Source: Lantana camara (Eukaryota > Streptophyta > Magnoliopsida > Lamiales > Verbenaceae). Taken from it: a stretch of DNA of 64,000 nt. Below are positions 25,346-36,173 of the stretch, piece after piece. Position 1 is the stretch's first letter. Each line of letters starts with the position of its first letter. The notes beneath the pieces are model-generated. The model saw only the letters and a list, made by a program, of their open reading frames with translations, was not told the origin of the DNA and did not search any database. Where the stretch lies: the NCBI GenBank assembly GCA_037501455.1, contig CM074857.1, positions 98,551,501 through 98,615,500 of the forward strand, in the 5' to 3' direction. The position numbers and the translations under genes were made by a program.

Positions 25346-26185
25346 AGAAAATAGACGAATTTATTCTTTATTCCTCTCTCGTATGAGAATTTTTCCCTCT
25401 CATATGAGAGCCGCTGTCAAACCCTAATTTCATCAACAAATCATCCACTCCACCATCATTGTCATGGGGATTTTCCTTCGTTCCTTGTTATGCTGACTAA
25501 ACAATTGTGGTGTATTATCCGTCTTTCAAATGACCTTCTTAGTTGGAGTTATAAGGTAAGATATTTTCCTAACTCTGACTTATGAAATGCACCTTTGGGA
25601 AGGTCTCCCGCTTTCGCTTGACGAAATTCGGCAGAGGCGCGATATATCCTGGCGGCAGGAACCCGTTTGCGGTAGGGATAGGAGAAAATACCCACATTTT
25701 GCAGAAAGTCTCGTTAAACTGGAGATTCATGAAATTCTGGTTGTTGCTATTTTTTGGACACTTTGGGATGAGAGGAATCAAAAGAGCACAGATTTGGGTT
25801 GTTCACCTCATGAGTTTGTGGCTTTTGTGAGAAATTTTTTGGTCGATTTATTTGCTGTTGACCAAGATAACTATCATTCTCAATTCGACGAAGAGGCAGC
25901 TGAGAACAATACCCGAATCTATTTAGAAGGAACGATCTTCAACTTCTAGGAGTCGAATCCTATTACAGTAAGAATTGTGGCAAGATATTCGGATGGAACT
26001 CCTTGTTTGATAGGGTTCGTTTTTCTTTTACTAGACGTGGTGCTATATAGTAGCTCACAAATTTGTTGGAATTGCAGCTTCGGCCTGCGTTAATTTTTCT
26101 ATTATTTCTTCTTTTATTTTTCATATTGTTCTTCTCTGATTTGCAATATTCCCCGTTGAGGGGCTTGGCTTTAAAAGAAAAAAAA
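25346..26185 (+). mobile_element. Poly-A retroposon (truncated LINE or retrocopy)
   Basis: An 840-bp insertion ends in an A-rich tail (about 26174-26185). It is flanked by a perfect 18-bp direct repeat, AGTAGGTGTTCGGAATTA, at 25328-25345 and 26186-26203. A long target duplication plus poly-A is the hallmark of target-primed reverse transcription. It contains the frame 25587-25949. Whether it is a 5'-truncated LINE or a retrocopied transcript is not settled. Confidence 0.85.
25587..25949 (+). pseudogene. Possible LINE-type RT-associated tail fragment
   Basis: The 120-residue frame contains EILVVAIFWTLWDERNQKS. This resembles the '...W.(I/L)W..RN' stretch that follows the reverse-transcriptase zinc-binding region in plant LINE ORF2 relatives. 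No catalytic residues are present in the preserved part. It lies wholly inside the poly-A retroposon, in the sense orientation relative to the tail, which favours a LINE 3' fragment. The match is short, so the assignment is tentative. The overlapping frame 25582-25830 is probably a shadow. Confidence 0.4.
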
Positions 26186-26203
26186 AGTAGGTGTTCGGAA
26201 TTA

Positions 26204-26925
26204 GCGCTTTATAAAATGTGCCAAATGTCAAATTTTATACACTATTTGAAATAATTTTCGTCAAACATCCTCTGAATAAATTTCAGGCGCATGACAATGA
26301 GCAGTTTCATAAGTATAAACTGGGTTGTTTATCGAAACCAAACTGGAGGGGAAATTTTGATAAATCTGTAAATTCTTGGGGGTTTTGTTTGCTTTAAATA
26401 CGGCCAACTTCAGGTGAAAATAATTTGTTTTACATAAGAAATTCTGTACAAGACCCTATATTGTTTAAAGCGAAAGTAGAAAAAAAAACCTTGACAAAAA
26501 AAAAATTCTCTAAAAGACCCTATATTGTTTAAATTTTGTACAAAAACCCTACAACTCGAATTTGATTTACACGGGGGTTGGCTTCAAGTGGGATTGACCC
26601 TATATATTTGGTCATCAACGAAAACAAAACAAGACTCAACCGTTCTCCAAAAGCTTCATTGACTCCGGCAGCTCCACCGGCGGCTCTTCTCACATTCTGT
26701 TAGCTTCCATAAACTGGTTATCCAGACCACCGGTACAATCACCACCATTGCCGGTGACCCCCCATGACTGCTGCTTTCGCCTCCCCACAACAACTACCAC
26801 CACCAAGAACAACAATCTGAAATCAAACCCAAATCCACACACACAAACTAAGATTTAGAAACGACAGACCTGAAGAGGACAGATGAAATAGCATTTGGGT
26901 GCGATAGTGGTGCTCGTCGGGGTGA
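26204..26925. other. Intergenic, no gene recognised
   Basis: A short direct repeat, 'accctatattgtttaaa', occurs twice near 26451-26535, each copy close to an A-rich tract. The segment 26630-26830 is CA-rich and codon-like but has no supported frame. Confidence 0.35.
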
Positions 26926-27198
26926 AGGGCGGCGGATCTGCTCGTTAAGGAACCAGATCTGGACCATCGTGCCTTCCGGACCACTTTCCGTGCCATCTCC
27001 ACCGGTGACGGCTTCAGAGGCGTTGCTTTCATGAGGACCTACGGGGCGTCCCATTTCGAGGGGGCGCCGTGGGATTGCGGTGGCAATTGCCCTAGGACGA
27101 GGCCGTACAGAAGGAACAAGAAGGCCATGGAGGATTATGGCATGGAGATGTCCTTGATTCAACTGGAGAACCGGAGGGAAGTTCAAACCGTTTGATAC
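26926..27198 (+). pseudogene. TRICHOME BIREFRINGENCE-LIKE (TBL) gene fragment
   Basis: The frame ending at the TGA 27196-27198 reads AFRTTFRAIS, then GVAFMRTYGASHFEGAPWD and GGNCPRTRPY. This follows the conserved TBL/PMR5 pattern of (F/L)RT...SHFE...W..GG.C.RT.P in the PC-esterase (DUF231) domain, which O-acetylates cell-wall polysaccharides in the Golgi. Only about 90 codons are present. A stop lies directly upstream in frame (26923-26925), and neither the GDS motif nor the C-terminal DXXH motif is seen. It is therefore a partial, probably dead copy. It lies just left of the Helitron, so it may be an old capture by a transposable element or a broken host gene. The open reverse frame 26848-27339 overlaps it and is taken as a shadow. 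Confidence 0.65.
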
Positions 27199-27479
27199 GG
27201 CTGCTGTGGCGGTAGGATTTGATTTGCAGAAAGAAGTGGCGGCGGTGGAGGCATCTTCGCCTTCATAGGAGAAGACAACACCTTTCTTGTCATCTTGACT
27301 ATAGGGATTGGATTTGCAGAAAGGGGTGGAGTTTTGCATGGGGGTCGGGGTTGGGTGGTTGGGGTAAATTTTTTATCTTTTTTAATTTGGTGGGGATATA
27401 TTAATATGAATTATTTTTATATATACAAATATATTATTTCTATAAATTTTATTTATATAAATTTGTTAATTTATTAATA

Positions 27480-27481
<2 letters not shown>

Positions 27482-27522
<41 letters not shown>
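27482..27522. repeat. (TA)n microsatellite at the proposed Helitron 5' end
   Basis: About 20 uninterrupted TA units follow the initial TC. The length is probably variable between individuals. Confidence 0.85.
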
Positions 27523-27525
<3 letters not shown>

Positions 27526-27625
27526 AGACCAATTTTTTGATTTTCCATATATACCCTCAACACCATTGCAAAATCTATATATGTTTAAAGGTTGTTTTGG
27601 GAAAATTCACAATTTTAAATTAATC

Positions 27626-27738
27626 CACGTTCCTGCAAACTCTCAACCTGCACGATTATAATCTACCCACCTTATTCTCAAACTCATTCTCACGTTCCTG
27701 CAGACTCTTAAACTGCAGGATTATAATTTACCCACCTT
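27626..27738. repeat. Direct repeat in the Helitron 5' region
   Basis: Two copies of a roughly 48-bp segment start at 27626 and 27691 (offset 65). Both carry CACGTTCCTGCA, 'actct', 'gattataat' and 'ctacccacctt' or close variants. Confidence 0.7.
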
Positions 27739-27999
27739 CTTCTCAAATGATTCTGAGATTTTTGTTGGGCAATCAACCTTCTTAGGTTATTAAGATTTTC
27801 GTTAGGCATCAATTGAGATTTTGCTTCGACCCGTCTCACCCCAAATCACGCACAAGTGTTGAAGAGCTGGTTTAAGTTGGAAAGTTGTTTTGCTGGAAAG
27901 TTGTTTTCATGAATTTAGTTGCTTCCTCAATTTTGCCTAGCAACCAAGGTATATTGGGATTATCTAAGTAAATTTTCTTTTCCGATTTTGTATATGTTC

Positions 28000-29624
28000 T
28001 TTAGATTCTAAGCTTTTACTTCGTAATTTCATACCTTATCATTGATGTGTACTTATATTCTTGGCTTTATGAAAAGTTAATTATTTGTGTGTGCAACTAA
28101 GTAATTAAACAAAGTTCTAGATTCTCATATTTAAGGTAACTCTTCACCTGTTATTTTGCAGCTAAATGAATGTTCTATTTGAGAATTGGTAATCATCCCA
28201 GACGTTTCTCTATTTTCAGGTAAATTCAAATATAGATTAGATATATATATTTCGTTATCTGTTAAATGCTACTGGGTCTCGCATATTATATAGTTCCCTC
28301 ATATTATATATTTCATATTAAAATGCTAGAATGCTTTTATCACTGCAGGACTATTGTTGGTTGGCCTTCAAATTATACTGTTTTATCATAGAATGTGCAG
28401 CAATAGTCTTTTAATGTCTTGACCTGCTCAATTAGAGGTAAATCTAACCACATATTGAAATTGCTTTCTTCTAATTCCCAATTTGGTAGCATTTTTAATG
28501 GAGGTGTGGAAAATGGGAATTAATTTAAGAGGAGATTATTTATTTTTTTTTTTTTTCATTTTTCCATTAAAATAGATTTTCTTTTTCACTCAGGCAACAT
28601 TTAATTTGAGAATTTTGCTCCCTACCTATGTTGAATAATCTCGCCAACATGAGATTTCTCCAACAGAAGTGCGCCAGTTAAAGACAGCCAGTTAACGACA
28701 AGGACGAGCTCACAGGTTCATATCATTTAATGAATTTAAAAAATTGAATGACTAATTTATGTTAAATAAATTTGTCTTCTACATGTTTGTAGTTTGATCA
28801 TTTGTTTAATCAATTTATACTTATGTGATGATTTATTTTTAAGTGGTTATTTATTGGAAAATATTTTCTATATCAATAGTTTTTGGATCCTTCGATATTT
28901 TTTACAGTATTTTATTAATTTTTCTCTACGATGTTCTCAATAAAATCCTCTTTATTTTTATTAAAAAAATTTACGATGTTCTCAATAAAATCCTCTTTAT
29001 TTTTATTAAAAAAATTCAGATAAAATTCAAATTAGACTAGAATTCTAAGAATTAAACCTAGAACCCTAACTGTTGGATGAGAATAAATTTGGGATAAGAG
29101 AAGGTTGGTTAAAGGTTCTAGGGGGATTAAGAGGTAGGAGAAACTAAAAATTTCTAATCGACATAAAGCTTACCATGTCATTTCATTTACCAGATTTAGA
29201 AAATTGAATGACTAATTTATGTGAAATTTGTCTTCTATGTAGTTTGGTAATTTGTTTAATTAATTTACATTTACTTGGATTTAGAAAGTTAAATGACCAA
29301 TTTCTGTGAAATTAGTCTTTTCTATGTTATAATTTGTTTAATCAATTTACACTTATGTAATAATTTGTTTTTAGGTGCTTATTTATAGGTTAATATTTTC
29401 TATACCAATATTTTTTAACGTGCTTATTTATAGGACAATATTTTCTATAACAATACTTTTCATAGCATCCTTCGGGATTTTTACAGTATAAATATTAATG
29501 TTTCTTTAAGGTTTTCAATAAAATACTATTTAATTTTGTTAAAAAAAATTAAAAATAAAATTCCAACAAAGTTAGAAATCTAAGAATTAAATGTAGAATC
29601 CTAACTATTAGGATAAGGTTTGTT
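28000..29624 (+). other. Helitron interior, no intact gene
   Basis: AT-rich sequence with intron-like stretches. A 45-bp tandem repeat containing 'tacgatgttctcaataaaatcc' variants is at about 28927-29017, and related blocks ('gaatgactaatttatg', 'gtaatttgtttaatcaattt'-like) recur at 28745-28815, 29205-29265 and 29330-29350. No Rep or replication-protein-A domain could be read. Confidence 0.4.
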
Positions 29625-31403
29625 TTGGGAGCAAATCAAAGAAGAAGAGGTTCGGTTAATATTTATAATGCTTATTGCGAACCGAGTGGAGTTAGAAGAT
29701 TATGGGATGGAAACTACTCATATATGATAGAAGACTATCCATCTTCGAGTAGCACGAACCAGTTTTATATTTTGAACAGACTTCTACATGATATAAATGG
29801 CATTCTCATGCAACAAAAGAGAAATATAAATGAGTTTGACTTGCCTCGAATATCCGAAGGATTTGAAGATTTGGGGACTATCACTGGATTACTGGAGCAT
29901 GAACTCTCAATTCCTATATCAGATAGTGATGTCAGCTCTGTTAATTTTCTCAATGAAGGCCAGTTTGCAGCATTTGATATGATCAGTCGGACAATCAGAA
30001 GAAAACATAGTGCAATATTTTTTGTGGATGGTCCAGGTGGGACAGGTAAGACATTTTTGTACAAAGCGTTGCTTGCTAATTTTAGAAAAGATGGGTTTAT
30101 TATTCTTGCCACTGCAACATCGGGCATTGCAGCAAACCTTCTTCCAGGTGGTAGGACTGCTCATTCAAAACTAAAAATTCCTATCATCTTTGAACCTTTT
30201 TCGATGTGTCGGTTCAGCAAGCAATCAGAGTTGTCTACTTTGATAGAACGTGCATCTGCTGTTATTTGGGATGAGGCACCAACGGCAAATAGAAAAGCAT
30301 TTGAAGCAGTGGATCGGACATTCAAAGACATGTTCCGTTACGACCTACCATTTGGGGGTAAAGTGATGATTTTAGGCGGAGATTTTCGTCAAGTTCTTCC
30401 AGTTGTGATTGCAGGTACGAAATCACAAATTATAAATGCTAGCATAGTCCAATCACCGCTCTGGTGTAATGTTAAAGTTTTACACTTATTTGAGAATATG
30501 AGAGCACAAAATGATGTGGACTTTTCTGAATTCCTACTCGGAATTGGTAATGGTGATGAGCCGACGATAGAAGATGATATGATACGAATTCCAGATTCTA
30601 TGTCAATACCTTGGGAAAACGAACATTCTATTGGGGAATTGATAGATTTCGTTTTTCCAGAATTAAGCTCTCACCCATACGACTCGGAATACATGTCTAA
30701 CCTGGCTTTGTTAACTCCTCTAAATGATGATGTGAATAAGTTAAATGAAAAAGTTCTAAATGCTTTTCATGGAGAAGAAGTCATGTACTATTCATTTGAT
30801 TCGGTGGCTGATGATGTGCGCAATCTGTACTTACCTGAATTTTTTAACTCTCTTTCTCCTGGTAGTTTGCCACCTCATAAGTTAACTTTGAAAAAGGGTG
30901 CTCCAGTTATGCTCCTGAGAAATATTGACCCAAAAATAGGTCTTTGTAATGGTACGAGACTTATTTGCCATCGATTTGGGAGAAACATTATTGAAGTAGA
31001 AATTTTGGGGGGTCAATTCAGGGGAATGAGAGTGTTTTTGCCACGAATTCCTTTAAAAACTGCTGAAGATGCAAATGTACCATTTGAGATGACGAGAAGA
31101 CAGTTTCCAGTCCGATTGAGTTTCGCCTTGACAATTAACAAATCTCAAGGACAAACAATTCCAATTGTGGGAATTTATTTGCGAAATCATGTTTTCAGTC
31201 ACGGCCAATTATATGTTGCTCTTTCACGTGGTGTTTCTGAAAGAACAACTAAAGTTTTGGTAAGAAAAGGTTCGATCAATGGCCATGAAGGTGTTTTCAC
31301 AAGAAATGTGGTGTACAAGGAGATTTTTGATAAGTTAAAAAGCACTCTACCAAGGTATATTCAAAATATTCATTTATTTAATATGTTCCTTACTTACAAT
31401 TAA
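29625..31403 (+). CDS. Helitron PIF1-like DNA helicase, C-terminal part
   Basis: A 592-codon frame without stops encodes the superfamily 1B helicase of Helitrons, which unwinds DNA during rolling-circle-like transposition in the nucleus. Motifs, counted from base 29625, are: Walker A GPGGTGKT (136-143), Walker B WDEAPT (215-220), GGDFRQVLP (251-259), NKSQGQT (505-511) and YVALSRG (530-536). The frame opens with TTG, not ATG; the first in-frame ATG is at 29724. So this is either the last exon of a longer protein or a decapitated gene. A complete plant Helitron protein has an HUH Rep domain and usually exceeds 1200 residues; Rep is missing here. The codons are otherwise undamaged and all helicase motifs look normal. 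It is not a cellular PIF1 gene, because it lies inside a Helitron and lacks host-gene context. Confidence 0.88.
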   Translation: MGANQRRRGSVNIYNAYCEPSGVRRLWDGNYSYMIEDYPSSSSTNQFYILNRLLHDINGILMQQKRNINEFDLPRISEGFEDLGTITGLLEHELSIPISDSDVSSVNFLNEGQFAAFDMISRTIRRKHSAIFFVDGPGGTGKTFLYKALLANFRKDGFIILATATSGIAANLLPGGRTAHSKLKIPIIFEPFSMCRFSKQSELSTLIERASAVIWDEAPTANRKAFEAVDRTFKDMFRYDLPFGGKVMILGGDFRQVLPVVIAGTKSQIINASIVQSPLWCNVKVLHLFENMRAQNDVDFSEFLLGIGNGDEPTIEDDMIRIPDSMSIPWENEHSIGELIDFVFPELSSHPYDSEYMSNLALLTPLNDDVNKLNEKVLNAFHGEEVMYYSFDSVADDVRNLYLPEFFNSLSPGSLPPHKLTLKKGAPVMLLRNIDPKIGLCNGTRLICHRFGRNIIEVEILGGQFRGMRVFLPRIPLKTAEDANVPFEMTRRQFPVRLSFALTINKSQGQTIPIVGIYLRNHVFSHGQLYVALSRGVSERTTKVLVRKGSINGHEGVFTRNVVYKEIFDKLKSTLPRYIQNIHLFNMFLTYN

Positions 31404-32032
31404 AGTTATTTCGAATTTTAATCCTTCTTCTTACTGATTCCACATATATATGCAGGTGAAGAGGGGTTGTTCAGTGAGGTTGATATAGGTGTATATAAAT
31501 TTTTTTTTTCCCCTATAAATCCACTTAAAAATAATAGATAGATTACTTTATATTTAACCATGTGTATTTTTCATCTTTTGTGTTTCCAGAGGCATGAAAG
31601 GAGTTGTGTTTAATACTTGAAGAGAAAATGGAAAATCACACAAAAACCAATGATCAGTAATACATATCTAAATGTTATTACATCTCATATAATTTACTCT
31701 ACTTATTTTCAATATAAACATAACTTTTCTTTTCTTTTCTTTTCTTTTTTCAGGTATTCGAAGTTTTATTCCATAAACAAGATGATGTAGCACGTGGAAA
31801 ATTTAGAGATAATAGTTTAGATACGTGTGGGAGATGTAGAGGGGAAACAAAACAAGACGAGATGTAGAGGATTGAAAATACAAAAAATTTGGATTTAATC
31901 TGTCAGTATGTGTTATTGTTTATTTTTATTCATTTTTTTTAAAAATAAGTTTCATCCTTTTAAAGGAAACGATTCATTATTCATAAATTACACCAAAAAG
32001 AAAAAAAAAAAAAACTTATGAGATGTGGGGAT
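31404..32032 (+). other. Helitron 3' non-coding region
   Basis: AT-rich. A 'tgcaggtgaag' acceptor-like site near 31452 and poly-T tracts suggest remnants of introns or small downstream exons. No domain is seen. Confidence 0.35.
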
Positions 32033-32051
32033 GACGTGCACCCATTGGTAG
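32033..32051 (+). repeat. Second, degenerate Helitron 3' terminus
   Basis: GACGTGCACCCATTGGTAG matches the true end GACGTGCCCCAGTTACTAG (32152-32170) at most positions and is preceded by a similar 'acttatg...gggga' context. It lies 119 bases upstream of the true end. Confidence 0.55.
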
Positions 32052-32139
32052 GATATATAGCAAGAATAATAACACTAAAAATTATTTGAGCGCACACATA
32101 TCATATATACAAAGACAACTTACATTAGTTATTACTTAT

Positions 32140-32169
32140 GCACGTAGGGACGACGTGCCCCAGTTACTA

Positions 32170-32170
<1 letters not shown>
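32140..32170 (+). terminator. Helitron 3' hairpin and CTAG end
   Basis: Stem GCACGT / ACGTGC with a 7-base loop, then CCCAGTTA and CTAG; the next base is T. This is the standard replication-termination signal of Helitrons (CTRR end after a hairpin), not a transcription terminator. Confidence 0.75.
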
Positions 32171-32204
<34 letters not shown>

Positions 32205-32742
32205 GCTATACTATTTGTATATATTATATATTTATAACACCATTTAATAGATATAATAATATAAATTAAATTAAATTTTATTTATTAATATAATATTTAT
32301 CCTGAATTAAAAAATAATTTTTAATAATATTATATATCTAAAACAGTATATAAGAGTGTAATAGGAATTGTACTTTTTTTTCGTTGATCATTTGAAATGA
32401 GGATACGGGGAGTTTATTTTAAAAAATACAAGATTTTTTAAATTAATTTTTTTTAATAAAATTTTTTACGATACTTTCGATTAAAATGGGGTTTTGGGTT
32501 TATTAACTCGAACTTACAACGGAGAACACGATGAGAAAAAGACACAACAGAAAGGTGTGAAATGATGAAATAACCACACTTAATAAGGAGGGGAAAAAAA
32601 AGGGCAAAAAGGAAGTCAAATATCGCATCCAGGGCTTCTTACGCTACCCCCAACCGCCCTTTGACCCCCCACCCCCCACAAAAGCAACGAACTAACCTCT
32701 CGCCCCAAGCAACTTCCTTTGTCGCTTTCACTCAATCTGCAT
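32171..32742. other. Intergenic region upstream of the DUF7054 gene
   Basis: A (TA)n run to about 32201, then very AT-rich sequence. From about 32640 it becomes C-rich and A-rich, probably the proximal promoter. No open frame is convincing. Confidence 0.4.
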
Positions 32743-32750
32743 TATATAAA
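32743..32750 (+). promoter_or_regulatory. Candidate TATA box of the DUF7054 gene
   Basis: TATATAAA lies 75 bases before the ATG at 32825. This spacing fits a short 5' untranslated region. Confidence 0.55.
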
Positions 32751-32824
32751 TATTACACACTTTCGGCATTCTTCGTTGCTATTGTAATCTACTGCAACAT
32801 CTGTGACTTAAACTGTGTTCATTT

Positions 32825-35800
32825 ATGTCAGAGAGAGATCTACGGAGAAGGGTCTCGGCCAATCGAAGAGCGATCAGTAACACCAGAGCACCAAGACCTT
32901 CGCCATCACCATCGCCCGCCGCTCGCCGGAGAATTAGGCCGGCCGGTGGGGGGAAGTTTTCCCGGTCGTCGGAAAACGTTAAGGGTCTGAAAAGAAGCAA
33001 GTCCGAGCCGGGGCTTTTGGAATTCGGCGGCGGGAAGGCGGCCGCTGCGTTGGAGGCGGCGGCCGCGGAGGGGTTGGGTTTGCTTTATCAGTCTCGGACA
33101 TGTACGGACATTTTCTCCTCTCCGGACAATTCCGTGCCCCGATCTCCGGGGTATTCTTCCGAGGTGATTCTTATTATTTTATAAAATTAATTATTGTATG
33201 AATCTGATTGGTTCAATTATTTTACCCCCAGCTTTAACAAGAATTTTATTTTCACCTGCAAATGGTGTTGCAGATTTATATTATTTACTTAATTAAGGCC
33301 GGATGTGTTTGCAAAAAGAGTTTTGAAAGAAAAAAATATAAGCAAGTCTAAAAATGGGGAGTATATGGGAAAAAGAAAAAAGGGGCAGTTTTTAAAAACT
33401 GGTTGAAAAAATTTTAGTTTGCAGGTTCACTCTCCTGACACGTATAATTTGAGTTTACTCTTCAATTTTGGGAGTAGATATTACATATGATGAAAAATAT
33501 ACACTATATGACGATTTAGATATACGATTCTTGAGTTTAATTAAATCTAAGAATCGTGTATCTAAATCATTATATGGTGTATATTTTTTACCATATGTGA
33601 TATCTATCCCTAAAATTGGGGAGTAAACTCAAATTATGCATATTAATTGGGGAGTGAATTAAAATTTTTTTTTAGACTTGAAGAGTAAACTAAAAATTGA
33701 TTACACAATTGAAATTTTTTCATAATTTCCCTGGAAAAAAAATGGTTAATATTTAAATAAACAGCCGCTGTTTGTTTTTTTAAAAATAAATTGTATAGAT
33801 TTTTAATTTTAAAAAATTGCTTAAATTTGCATTTATTCATGAAAACAACCTAGAGGCTCAGTTCCATTTAATGTTGTTGATATGTCTGACTTTCTTTGTA
33901 CGATAGCAAATAGTTTTAAGTTTTATTATTTAGAAGTAAATGCAATTAAAATAAAAACATATCAAACCTTACTCTCTCAAGTCTATGATTTATTTATAAT
34001 TTGGAGAGTTTTTTTGCTCGGTCACCCAGTGTTATATACCTAATTAGTATTTCGAACCTATGATTTAAAATATCTCAAAGAAAACCCTTAATTGTATTAA
34101 ATTAGTATTAAATTAATATTCAAAAGCCTATGATTGTGATACGGTCGTAAGGTTTTGAGGGTTAAGTTAATAATTACTGGGTTCGTTTTAAGATATTTCA
34201 GATCACATGGTTCACAGTGATAATTAGATATTTCATAAGGTTTTTGATGTAATAAACTCGTAATTTGGATGATAATATATAAGTGAAATTTTCAGGGTTA
34301 TAACGGAGATGCCAAGGTCGTAGTAAATGTGACTGTTGAGGGCAGTCCAGGACCAATCCGAACAATGGTGAAATTGGGATCGAATGTTGATGAGATGATA
34401 AAGCTTGTTGTTAAAACGTACAATCAAGAGGGACGAACGCCGTATTTAGATAAAGATGCAGCTTCATCGTGTGAATTACACCACTCTTATTTCAGTCTTG
34501 AAAGTAAGTTTTGTATTGTCAACCTCGCTACTTCTTTTTTTTGTTTTTAGTTTCTATAAGCTTATTTATTTGGTTCGCAATAGTAGTTTTAAGGGTCGAA
34601 CAAGTGACATTTAAATTTTAATTAAGTTGGTACGACTACGAACTAATAAAAAGCTATAGCACTTAATGGTAGCTAGCTACTTCTTTAAACCTACCTAGTT
34701 TTTGCTAAACTGAGACTGGACTTTGCACCATCCGTGGTAGGGGCCACAAAACAATATTCGGTTTCATCATTATTAAGGAGGTGAAAATTTCGAGTTTATG
34801 AGTTATATGCTTAAATGTACAATATGAGAAAAAGATAGCGTTTCAAAAATAAAAATAAAAAAGAGAGAAAAAGACGGGGGGTAATTAGGCTGACATACAC
34901 TAGATTTGATCTAATTATGCAATTTTTTTTAGAATTTATAGAAAAAAAAAAAAAAACATGTTTTCTCATAGAATTTATATTATATCAATTCAATACTTCT
35001 GAATTGATTAATTTGGATCACTAGATTTCTTATTAAGGCTTTATTTTGCTTTTCTCTGGATTGTTATCTGAATATGTAATTTGTATGCGTTTGACGAACT
35101 TAAAGGTACGTTGAATGAAGTTGCAATTTTAAAAACATTCGTCGGTGTAATTATCCTATAAAAATAGTGTTATTGTCGAGTTATATCGTATACGACCATT
35201 GTTGTTGTTGTTGTTACGTTGACGTGGCCTATTCTAAAATATGGTTCTTCATTTATATAAGGAAGTCATACTTCCCACGACTGTTTCACTCTAAGTATTG
35301 ACGTCATCACATCATTATAAACAGAATAGTAATGTTGAGTATGTTAAATAAATCTCTCAACTTACTTTAAATATTACAAACAGTATTGAAATAATTTAGG
35401 AATGCTGTAAATTAAATTATTGACGTCAAACTGATCGAAGTATACTCAATTAGACAAGCTTATATAGCACAACTTGCATGCCTGACATTTGAAATTTCTT
35501 ATTGGCACTTTTCTCTATCAATGTTACACTTTTTTGCATAAATTGACTAATTTTTCTTGTAATTATTCGTTTTAGATGAAGTTTTCTTTCTTTACAAAAA
35601 ATTATCCATTTTCTTGATTCTTTTTATTTGATCCATACATGTTAATATGAATTCCGGATCAACCACTTAAGTTTAGCGTTTTATATTTAATTCCTGCAGT
35701 TTTACTATTAACAATTTTGATTGGTCAAGTGTCAAATATTTAGGTGTAATTGTCGAGAAGAGTTAGTAGTTTCATATTCAATTCAGACGCCATATGATAT

Positions 35801-36173
35801 AGTAATTTATTTTCATGATTTCAATTATTAATTGATCAGAATATGAGATCTTCTGTAGAGATATAGTGACCGAGAGACTTTACTTTCTTGTTTAGTAACA
35901 AGTGGCTTTCCAAATATGTAATTCTTTCACTTTTTGTGCATAGGCTTGAGGAGATCAGATTTGATCGGCGATGTTGGCAGCCGAAGCTTTTACCTTCGCA
36001 GGCGGAATAGCATCAGTGGGCGCAGTGATGATAGTAGAACAGATACAACTTCTGCTTCTTCAAATCAGCTTTTGCCTTTCCTTCCAAGTTTCATGGACAG
36101 AAAAATCAAGAAAGTCTTTCGGAGGACTAGAAAATTTTGGAAAATATTGGGCTGCCTGTCATGTACGGGATAG
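32825..36173 (+). CDS. DUF7054 protein, At4g22758-like, three exons
   Basis: Exons are 32825-33163, 34296-34503 and 35944-36173 (777 bases, 258 residues plus stop). Introns begin GT and end AG at each junction (GAG|GTGATT, TTTTCAG|GGT, GAAA|GTAAGT, CATAG|GC), and the frame is kept through phase 0 and phase 1 junctions. Residues 1-113 are basic, Ser/Pro/Arg-rich and probably disordered, with RSKSEPGLL and a short Ala-rich run. About residues 118-205 form the conserved DUF7054 part: [20 protein letters not shown], then [12 protein letters not shown] and [20 protein letters not shown] across the exon 2-3 junction. This region is thought to be ubiquitin-like in fold; the biochemical role of the family is unknown. 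The tail is rich in Arg/Lys and ends CLSC-TG. No signal peptide or membrane segment. The frame is undamaged, unlike everything around it, so it is probably an active host gene. The name rests on remembered similarity. Confidence 0.83.
33443..33637. repeat. Foldback repeat (MITE-like) in intron 1
   Basis: Two arms of about 85 bases are inverted copies of each other: 'ataatttgagtttactc' at 33443 pairs with 'gagtaaactcaaattat' ending at 33637. The pairing continues inward almost to the centre near 33540 with scattered mismatches. The transcript would form a long hairpin. No clear target duplication was established. Confidence 0.8.
34504..35943 (+). other. Intron 2 of the DUF7054 gene
   Basis: 1440 bases from GTAAGT to CATAG. 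AT-rich with poly-A tracts near 34942 and a GTT microsatellite near 35200. No nested gene is seen. Confidence 0.75.

Larger units (their letters stand above)
27482..32170 (+). mobile_element. Helitron, helicase-bearing
   Basis: The 3' end is well supported: a hairpin GCACGT...ACGTGC, a 12-base spacer and CTAG, followed by T (32140-32171). The 5' end is proposed at 27482, where TCTATATATA begins; the base before it is G rather than the preferred A, so this end is uncertain. A PIF1-type helicase is encoded inside. No HUH replication-initiator domain is seen between 27500 and 29600, so the element has lost Rep or keeps it only as unrecognisable pieces. No terminal inverted repeat or target duplication is expected for this class. 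Confidence 0.72.

Noticed and set aside
26848..27339. 163-codon reverse open frame
   Set aside because: It overlaps the forward TBL-like fragment, has no recognisable domain, and its openness is explained by the GC-rich codons of the other strand.
29765..30164. Reverse frames within the helicase
   Set aside because: They are antisense shadows of a frame with complete helicase motifs.
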